A DNA stretch of 5,046 nt, from positions 1 through 5,046 of the forward strand of contig CAZVRG010000051.1 of the NCBI GenBank assembly GCA_964630025.1, given 5' to 3'. Source of the stretch: VMFP01 sp964630025. Lineage in GTDB: Bacteria > Patescibacteriota > Andersenbacteria > UBA10190 > CAIZMI01. Below the pieces are notes generated by a model, which had not been told where the DNA came from, did no database searches, and worked only from the letters and a program-made list of their open reading frames with translations. Of the stretch, positions 1 to 3,845 are shown one piece after another; within the stretch, counting starts at the first letter, position 1, and each line of letters begins with the position of its first letter. Position numbers and translations under genes: made by a program.

Positions 1-3
1 TCC

Positions 4-31
4 GCCCCACTTCGCACATGCTTCGCGGGGC
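4..31. repeat. GC-rich inverted repeat at left edge
   Basis: GCCCC (4-8) pairs with GGGGC (27-31) around an 18-base interior, which itself contains two copies of CTTCGC (10-15 and 21-26). It may be a hairpin in the 3' part of a transcript that enters from the left and ends at the 129-167 terminator. The stem is only five pairs, so this is weak. Confidence 0.35.
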
Positions 32-89
32 AGGCAAGTCTTAAGCCCTTGGAACTTTGTGCACTTCTCACACTGCGCTTTGTCCCTTT

Positions 90-127
90 GGCCTTGCCCA
101 CCATAGCGTTAGCGAAGGTGGGTCGCC
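90..127. repeat. Imperfect hairpin with TAGCG direct repeat in the loop
   Basis: CCCACC (97-102) pairs with GGTGGG (117-122), and an outer GGC/GCC (90-92 with 125-127) extends the stem across small internal loops. The 14-base loop holds two adjacent TAGCG units (104-108 and 110-114). It ends directly before the 129-167 terminator, so on + strand RNA the two stems would stand side by side. It may be a dispersed extragenic palindrome; a single copy cannot show that. Confidence 0.45.
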
Positions 128-128
128 A

Positions 129-167
129 CGCCTGCGCGTATCTTTTGGATACGGCAGGCGTTTTTTT
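129..167 (+). terminator. Strong intrinsic terminator, + strand
   Basis: CGCCTGC (129-135) and CGTATC (137-142) pair with GATACG (148-153) and GCAGGCG (154-160). This gives 13 base pairs with one bulged G (136) and a five-base loop TTTTG. Seven T residues (161-167) follow at once. On the minus strand no T-run follows the stem, so it acts on the + strand only. No coding region lies in front of it in this window, so it must end a gene or RNA that begins to the left, or an RNA encoded within 1-128. Confidence 0.9.
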
Positions 168-265
168 GCGGAAGGGCCGAGGTATGTTGGGTGCCTGCTC
201 GCCGCGCGCGTCCTAAAAAGACGTTCGCGGACTCTCGACACTGTGACACATAGGTAAAGAGTGAG

Positions 266-288
266 AAAAACCGAGGGTAAACCTCGGT
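266..288 (-). terminator. Possible weak intrinsic terminator, minus strand
   Basis: Read on the minus strand, ACCGAGG pairs with CCTCGGT (+ strand 270-276 with 282-288) around a five-base loop. A short T-run follows (the A residues at 266-269). The stem has only seven pairs and there is no minus-strand gene between here and the lipoprotein gene that stops at 1097, so the transcript it would end is unknown. It may instead be part of the 270-310 repeat block. Confidence 0.35.
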
Positions 289-310
289 AGTTTAGACCTC
301 GGTAGGTTAG
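270..310. repeat. Tandem 15-bp repeat with inverted partner (ACCTCGGT / ACCGAGG)
   Basis: Two adjacent 15-base units, ACCTCGGTAGTTTAG (281-295) and ACCTCGGTAGGTTAG (296-310), differ at one base. An inverted partner ACCGAGG lies just upstream (270-276), and CCGAGGTA recurs at 177-184. The inverted partner can pair with either tandem unit, so RNA from this stretch could form two alternative stems. The spacing would also suit paired protein-binding sites. I cannot tell which applies. Confidence 0.6.
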
Positions 311-350
311 AAATAGGCGGGATTTTTGGTCTTGACGAGTATGCGGCAAG

Positions 351-371
351 CCCCACTGCTTGGCAGTGGGG
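351..371. repeat. Perfect 9-bp palindromic hairpin
   Basis: CCCCACTGC (351-359) pairs perfectly with GCAGTGGGG (363-371) around a three-base TTG loop. No T-run follows on either strand, so it is not a standard terminator. Its sequence resembles the 453-472 palindrome: both begin GCCCCAC, one base, then GCTTG, and both end in GGGGA. Confidence 0.75.
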
Positions 372-384
372 ACTCAGAGCATCC

Positions 385-401
385 CAGCCGCGAAGCGGCT
401 G
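385..401. repeat. Perfect 7-bp hairpin with GAA loop
   Basis: CAGCCGC (385-391) pairs with GCGGCTG (395-401) around GAA. It is the second member of the palindrome cluster, and its last base is also the first base of the next stem. Confidence 0.65.
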
Positions 402-432
402 CTCGTCCGTGCGCCCGGCGAGCGCAGCGAGC
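401..432. repeat. Two-part GC-rich hairpin
   Basis: GCTCG (401-405) pairs with CGAGC (428-432), and TGCGC (410-414) pairs with GCGCA (422-426), leaving a seven-base loop and an asymmetric internal loop. The GCGAGCGCAGCGAGC core (418-432) is a type of sequence often seen in extragenic palindromes. It is the third member of the cluster. Confidence 0.55.
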
Positions 433-452
433 ACTACTGAAAATGTTGCATG

Positions 453-472
453 CCCCACAGCTTGCTACGGGG
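453..472. repeat. Palindrome related to the 351-371 hairpin
   Basis: CCCC (453-456) and GGGG (469-472) flank AGC/GCT (459-461 and 464-466). On + strand RNA two A/C mismatches interrupt the stem. On minus-strand RNA the same positions become G-U wobbles and the stem is continuous, so the structure favours the minus strand. It sits ten bases upstream of the -35 box of the next gene. Confidence 0.55.
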
Positions 473-482
473 AGCCAAGCGC

Positions 483-511
483 TTGACACCCAAGGAGGTG
501 TGTGCTATCGT
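483..511 (+). promoter_or_regulatory. Sigma70-type promoter with extended -10, near-leaderless
   Basis: The -35 box is a perfect TTGACA (483-488). A 17-base spacer leads to the -10 TATCGT (506-511), preceded by the extended -10 element TGC (503-505). Transcription should start around 518-521, at or just before the ATG at 521, leaving almost no 5' leader. The SD-like AAGGAGG (492-498) lies inside the promoter spacer, ahead of the transcription start, and 22 bases before the ATG, so it probably takes no part in translation. Confidence 0.75.
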
Positions 512-520
512 TCGCCCCTT

Positions 521-1045
521 ATGAATCGCACAACTCTCGTAGTCGTTCTCGCCGGCCTCGCCATTCTTGTGGTCGCGGCTGCAGTAGGATATGGTCTCGG
601 CACGCTTGTGGAGACGCGTTTCGCGGCTTCTCCAAGCCCCAAGCTCGCGGATGTTCCCGCAACCACGCCGCCCGCTGCACAATCGCCAAAGGCGTCTGTG
701 CCGCCCCGCGTTCCTTCTGGCGCTCCAACGGGCCCAGAGGCTCCTGCGGACGGATTCCGTGTTGTCTTTCATCCGCTGCCAAGCACCGTGCAGGTTGGTC
801 TTACCTTCCCTGTGCAATGGGAAGTGTACGGACCGCTCGGTGCCGCTGGTCGTGCACACACGCGCCTCACGGTTGCTCCGGAACACGGGGAACCAGGCGT
901 TGGTGACTGGGGTCCAGTAACGATCTTGCCAAACGCGTTCGAAGCGACGGTAAGCATTCCGGAAGTCGGCAACGCGCTGCTCATCGCAGAAGTGTTTGTT
1001 GACGGACAGATTGTCCGTGCCGAGCACTGGATCGCCGCACAGTAA
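521..1045 (+). CDS. Membrane-anchored protein with beta-rich outer domain
   Basis: Product of 174 residues that I do not recognise as a named family. A short N-terminus (MNRTT) leads into one hydrophobic segment (about residues 5-28), best read as an uncleaved anchor with the rest outside. A Pro/Ala/Ser-rich linker (about 36-77) follows, then a roughly 95-residue domain of alternating hydrophobic strands with no Cys and no catalytic motif visible. This domain resembles small Ig-like or 'Gmad2'-type beta sandwiches on envelope proteins, but that is inference from its look. I chose ATG 521 because the promoter at 483-511 ends just before it and the hydrophobic anchor then begins at residue 5. 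The same frame stays open back to 326, but that part runs through hairpins and the promoter. A terminator follows at 1071-1098, so it is probably monocistronic. It may bind surface polymer or a partner protein; no function is shown. Confidence 0.8.
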   Translation: MNRTTLVVVLAGLAILVVAAAVGYGLGTLVETRFAASPSPKLADVPATTPPAAQSPKASVPPRVPSGAPTGPEAPADGFRVVFHPLPSTVQVGLTFPVQWEVYGPLGAAGRAHTRLTVAPEHGEPGVGDWGPVTILPNAFEATVSIPEVGNALLIAEVFVDGQIVRAEHWIAAQ

Positions 1046-1070
1046 TTGGGACCACTTCGGTTTCCTCTTG

Positions 1071-1098
1071 ATTCCCCGCCCTCTCGCGGGGAATTTTT
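1071..1098 (+). terminator. Intrinsic terminator after the anchored protein gene
   Basis: ATTCCCCGC (1071-1079) pairs with GCGGGGAAT (1086-1094) around a six-base loop, a nine-pair stem followed by TTTTATT. It lies 25 bases after the stop at 1045. Its T-run overlaps the stop codon of the convergent lipoprotein gene (1097-1099). On the minus strand no T-run follows the stem, so it serves the + strand only and the convergent gene has no obvious terminator of its own. Confidence 0.88.
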
Positions 1099-2293
1099 AT
1101 TGCGCGCTAAATACGAAGTAGAGTCGATTCGCGCGCGCCGGATCTGCGACGAGAAAGCGTAGCCCTGTCTGGAGAGGCGTGTCGAGAGCGCGCCACGTAT
1201 TGCCATCATCCATGGAGGAAAACACGATGGCGCCAGACGCTGCCCACAGTATGCCGTTTGGACTTTGTGCCACGCTGATAACGGGCGTTCGCACGGTTCC
1301 CGACGAGGGAATGCGCAATTGATCCCAGGTTTCTCCGCCGTCATTCGATCGGAAGAGCGCGGACTGCGTGCCGACAAGAATGCCCTCGTCGTCGCTGTCG
1401 GGCGTGCGCAGGAATGCCACAGCGTTCGCCGGGTCGCGTGGCGCGCCAAAACCGCTGGACAGTCCTGTCAGGCCGCCGGTTTGCTGATCGGTGGCGCGCC
1501 GCAAGTCCACGAGGTCAACGGTGTCTCCGCCGTCCAACGAGCGCACCAATGTGCCGTCTGCCAAACGGACAAGCAGGAATCCGCTTTTCGTTGGCGATGT
1601 TTTCAGACCCGTCACGCCCTGACGGAATGAATATCGCTCCTGCCAATGCATACCCCCATCCACCGAGATGAGCAGTGCGCCAGTGCTTGTCCCCGCGTAC
1701 ACGATTTCGGGCGCCTGCGTGTCATGCGTCACGCTGTTCACCACGGCGTGCACTTCTCGTTGCCGGCGAACAATGGTCCCCGTTTCCACACGGGTTGCCG
1801 GCGCGGTAAACACCTCTTCCCAAGCTTCCCCCGCAGTAAGCGATTTCCAGATTTTTCCTCGCCCGTTTGGCGCGGGGGCGACACCGCTTGCTAGAAGAAT
1901 ATTCGGATTGCGCGGATGGACGGTGATGCTGTGAACGCTTGCAGCAGGAATTGTCAGCTGCTCCCAGCGCTCGCCGGCGTTCGTTGTCCGAAACAATCCT
2001 TCCGCCGCCACGAGATAGAGCACATCCGGCGTGAGCGGCACCAGTTCGACTTGGCGCGGCTGTATGCCAGAGAGCACTCCCCCGCCCTCAACAACAACCT
2101 TCTGAAATATAGTCACACCGCCATCATCCGAACGGTAGACACCGCCTTCCGGTGGGGGCGTGGGCGCGGTCGAAGATGGCCGGACGCACCCGCCGCCGAG
2201 CAGCATGAGCGCTCCGAAAAGAAGCGCGACGCGTATCCCGAGAGTGCGGCGATGGAATCCGGTACGTGTGCGCATCGCGCGAACGGGATGCAT
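1097..2293 (-). CDS. BNR/YCF48-like beta-propeller lipoprotein, seven Asp boxes
   Basis: From ATG 2293 the product has 398 residues. A basic N-terminus leads into a hydrophobic stretch (VALLFGALMLLGGGC) ending in a Cys, a probable lipoprotein signal; the -3 residue is Gly rather than the usual Leu, so the lipobox is imperfect. A Pro/Ser/Thr-rich tether follows. The rest carries seven Asp-box motifs of the S-x-D-x-G-x-T-W type: SDDGGVTIF, TTNAGERW, SLTAGEAW, SVDGGMHW, SLDGGDTV, SNDGGETW and SMDDGNTW, spaced about 40-60 residues apart, which fits one seven-bladed propeller. Sialidases, YCF48/HCF136 assembly factors and Vps10-type domains share this motif. No sialidase Arg triad is evident, so a binding or assembly role outside the membrane is likelier than catalysis. 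The frame is open to 2329, but that extension adds polar residues before the signal and runs into the divergent promoter; ATG 2275 is also possible. Confidence 0.85.
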   Translation of the reverse strand: MHPVRAMRTRTGFHRRTLGIRVALLFGALMLLGGGCVRPSSTAPTPPPEGGVYRSDDGGVTIFQKVVVEGGGVLSGIQPRQVELVPLTPDVLYLVAAEGLFRTTNAGERWEQLTIPAASVHSITVHPRNPNILLASGVAPAPNGRGKIWKSLTAGEAWEEVFTAPATRVETGTIVRRQREVHAVVNSVTHDTQAPEIVYAGTSTGALLISVDGGMHWQERYSFRQGVTGLKTSPTKSGFLLVRLADGTLVRSLDGGDTVDLVDLRRATDQQTGGLTGLSSGFGAPRDPANAVAFLRTPDSDDEGILVGTQSALFRSNDGGETWDQLRIPSSGTVRTPVISVAQSPNGILWAASGAIVFSSMDDGNTWRALDTPLQTGLRFLVADPARANRLYFVFSAQ

Positions 2294-2298
2294 GTTTC

Positions 2299-2327
2299 TT
2301 GTGTGAGTGATGAAGATATGGTACATC
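2299..2327 (+). promoter_or_regulatory. Probable leaderless promoter for the CorA-like gene
   Basis: A weak -35 TTGTGT (2299-2304), a 17-base spacer and -10 TACATC (2322-2327), with the extended element TGG (2319-2321) directly before it. The expected start falls at 2334-2335, on the G of the GTG start codon, so the message would have no leader. No Shine-Dalgarno sequence precedes the GTG. The sequence lies in the short gap between two divergent genes, so it may also affect the minus-strand lipoprotein gene. For that gene only a poor -10 (TACCAT, minus strand 2327-2322) is visible. Confidence 0.5.
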
Positions 2328-2334
2328 ACTCATT

Positions 2335-3243
2335 GTGCGGAGGGAAATTTCTACACGCGAGCTGCGCTGGGTTCACATCACCGATCCGGATGAAGCGGAC
2401 CTCGCGTTTCTTCGGGAAAAGGAACAGTTTCATGCGGTTGATGTGCAGGAATGTCTGCGATCTAGTCCGTGGCCAAAAGTGCAGGCGCATGCGGACTATC
2501 TCTTTCTGGTAGTGCATATTCCGTTGCATCTCCGCGCGGAGCGCATCACCATCCCCGCCGAATTCGATATCTTTGTACGGCAGGATCTTGTGGTGACGGT
2601 GCAACCGGTCGCAACGCGACATCTCGATGAACTCTTTTCCGACGTTGCGGCGCATGAAGACGCGCGGCAGCATATTGTCGGCCGCGACGCCGCGTATCTT
2701 CTCTATCGCATCTTCGAGCACCTCATTGACGGCACATTCCCTATGGTCAATCGCATTGCCGAGCATCTCACAAATGCCGAACAGCGGATCTTTTCCGGCT
2801 ATGAGCGCGACATGGTGTCCGAATTATCCCTGATTCAACGCGATCTGGCAGGCGTGCGCAGCATCGTGCGTCCCCAGCGCAATCTCTACACGACGGAAGA
2901 GCTTCCCGCGAAATGGCGGGAGCATGCGCTTGGTGTGGTATTTCGAAGCGTGGATGGAAAATTCACGCGCCTGTGGGACGAACTCGAAACACTTTGGGAG
3001 CGTGCGGAGGAACTTGCGAAAACGAACGGGATTCTCGTGACCTATAAACTCAACGAGTTCGTGAAGATTCTCACCGTGCTGGGAGCCATTTTCTTTCCAC
3101 TTGGTCTTATTGCGCAAGTGGCGACGTTCTTCCATAGCGGCGTTCCGTTACCGAATCGTCTTTTGTTCTGGGGCATTATTGCCATCATGCTCCTCACCGT
3201 ATACGTTGCATTGTGGCGAGCGAAACATCGGAAAATTCTCTAG
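2335..3243 (+). CDS. CorA-family metal-ion transporter lacking the GMN motif
   Basis: Product of 302 residues, a little under the usual 310-350. CorA proteins form pentameric inner-membrane channels for Mg2+ and sometimes Co2+ or Ni2+. The cytosolic domain shows family hallmarks: HAVDVQECL near 33-41, PKVQAHADYLFLVVHIP near 47-63, EFDIFVRQDLVVTVQ near 76-90, a helical FEHLIDGTFPMVNRIAEHL segment near 127-145, and a long stalk helix to about 235. NEFVKILTVLGAIFFPLGLI (240-259) is the typical pore helix, and a second helix spans about 276-296, with a basic tail RAKHRKIL. The odd point is the pore mouth: where IYGMNF is expected the sequence reads VATFFH (262-267), so all three GMN residues are replaced and ion selectivity cannot be assumed. 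GTG 2335 is the only usual start after the in-frame stop at 2311. The next gene overlaps by 31 bases. Confidence 0.88.
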   Translation: MRREISTRELRWVHITDPDEADLAFLREKEQFHAVDVQECLRSSPWPKVQAHADYLFLVVHIPLHLRAERITIPAEFDIFVRQDLVVTVQPVATRHLDELFSDVAAHEDARQHIVGRDAAYLLYRIFEHLIDGTFPMVNRIAEHLTNAEQRIFSGYERDMVSELSLIQRDLAGVRSIVRPQRNLYTTEELPAKWREHALGVVFRSVDGKFTRLWDELETLWERAEELAKTNGILVTYKLNEFVKILTVLGAIFFPLGLIAQVATFFHSGVPLPNRLLFWGIIAIMLLTVYVALWRAKHRKIL

Positions 3244-3845
3244 GCCTGCAGGCACACCTTTTGGAGCGCGCGATTCGCATCGGGCGCATGCGTTTCGTGC
3301 GTCCACTCGTCCGTCTCTTTCCGGCATGGGTCACGCCGAATCATCTTTCCCTTCTTCGATTGCTGTGCACAGGCGTTCTTGCGGCGCTGCTCTGGAACGG
3401 CGCGCTCCGCGCCGCAGCAGGCGTCTACCTGCTTGCGGTGCTCACCGATGCATTCGATGGCGAACTCGCGCGGCTTCGCGGGCAGATCACAAAATTTGGC
3501 ACGCGATTTGATCCGACCGTCGATAAGCTCCTGCATGCAGTTATCTTTGTGTTCTTTTGGCGTCAAGAGCCGCTGCTTTTCAGTCTCTTGCTGGCGGCGG
3601 ATGGCTTTCTGTTTATGCTGGGCGCTGCGCGCGCGCTGATGCCGCACGCCGATCCCACGCAGTTGCAGGTCTCTGTCTTTGGCCGGTGGAAAATGATCTT
3701 GCAGTCGCTTGGATCCCTCGTGCTTTTTGGGAATGCGATCACTCCCGCACTGGCGCTTCGCATCGGCGGCGAAAGTCTTCTCAGCATTGCGCTTCTCTGT
3801 GCTGTACTGTCAGGTGCGGTCTATCTTCGTCGGCTGCGTGTCTAG
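3213..3845 (+). CDS. CDP-alcohol phosphatidyltransferase (PgsA-like)
   Basis: Product of 210 residues, normal for the family. These integral membrane enzymes move a phosphatidyl group from a CDP-linked lipid to an alcohol such as glycerol-3-phosphate or inositol phosphate, making phospholipid headgroups. The full signature D-x2-DG-x2-AR-x8-G-x3-D-x3-D is present: D79, D82-G83, A86-R87, G96, D100 and D104. The last Asp is the expected catalytic base and the others bind metal. WVTPNHLSLLRLL (39-51) precedes it, as in PgsA-type proteins, and hydrophobic segments lie near 51-61, 66-80, 105-116, 120-138, 162-180 and 188-203. Substrate cannot be told from sequence, so I give no symbol. GTG 3213 overlaps the CorA-like gene by 31 bases, suggesting translational coupling; TTG 3261 or ATG 3288 are alternatives, though 3288 would cut into the N-terminal amphipathic part. 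The 3' end overlaps the convergent gene. Confidence 0.9.
   Translation: MASETSENSLGLQAHLLERAIRIGRMRFVRPLVRLFPAWVTPNHLSLLRLLCTGVLAALLWNGALRAAAGVYLLAVLTDAFDGELARLRGQITKFGTRFDPTVDKLLHAVIFVFFWRQEPLLFSLLLAADGFLFMLGAARALMPHADPTQLQVSVFGRWKMILQSLGSLVLFGNAITPALALRIGGESLLSIALLCAVLSGAVYLRRLRV

Larger units (their letters stand above)
1..482. other. Palindrome-rich non-coding region
   Basis: I find no credible gene in this stretch. The short open frames here have no homology I recognise, no good ribosome binding site, and run through hairpins and terminators. The region contains a GC inverted repeat (4-31), a long imperfect hairpin (90-127), a strong + strand terminator (129-167), a repeat block built on ACCGAGG/ACCTCGGT (270-310) and a cluster of hairpins (351-472). 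Positions 168-265 show nothing beyond a small CGTC/GACG stem (209-223) and another CCGAGGTA (177-184). The first 167 bases may be the 3' end of a transcript or small RNA that starts left of the window. The frame that opens at 326 and joins the 521 gene is probably not translated upstream of 521, because a promoter lies at 483-511. Confidence 0.7.

Noticed and set aside
332..337. TTGACG as a -35 box
   Set aside because: No acceptable -10 hexamer lies 16-18 bases downstream; the sequence there enters the 351-371 hairpin.
348..480. CRISPR array or tRNA-like structure
   Set aside because: The palindromes differ from one another and lack regular spacing and unique spacers; no cloverleaf or T-arm consensus is present.
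326..520. In-frame N-terminal extension of the 521 gene
   Set aside because: It runs through four hairpins and the promoter, gives a low-complexity Arg/Ala-rich translation, and would bury the membrane anchor about 70 residues in.
434..1027. 197-residue open frame on the minus strand
   Set aside because: Antisense to the anchored protein gene, with no recognisable motif or promoter; it also reads through the palindrome at 453-472.
769..1449. 226-residue open frame on the minus strand
   Set aside because: It crosses the terminator at 1071-1098 and overlaps two better supported genes; the sequence is Arg/Ser-rich without a domain.
2294..2329. Longer N-terminus (MMYHIFITHTRN) for the propeller lipoprotein
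   Set aside because: It adds 12 residues ahead of an already long signal n-region and lies upstream of the only visible minus-strand -10 candidate's start. I could not exclude it fully.
1916..2512. 198-residue open frame on the + strand
   Set aside because: It lies opposite the propeller lipoprotein gene and then out of frame with the CorA-like gene; composition is Arg/His/Cys-rich with no domain signs, as expected of a shadow frame in GC-rich DNA.
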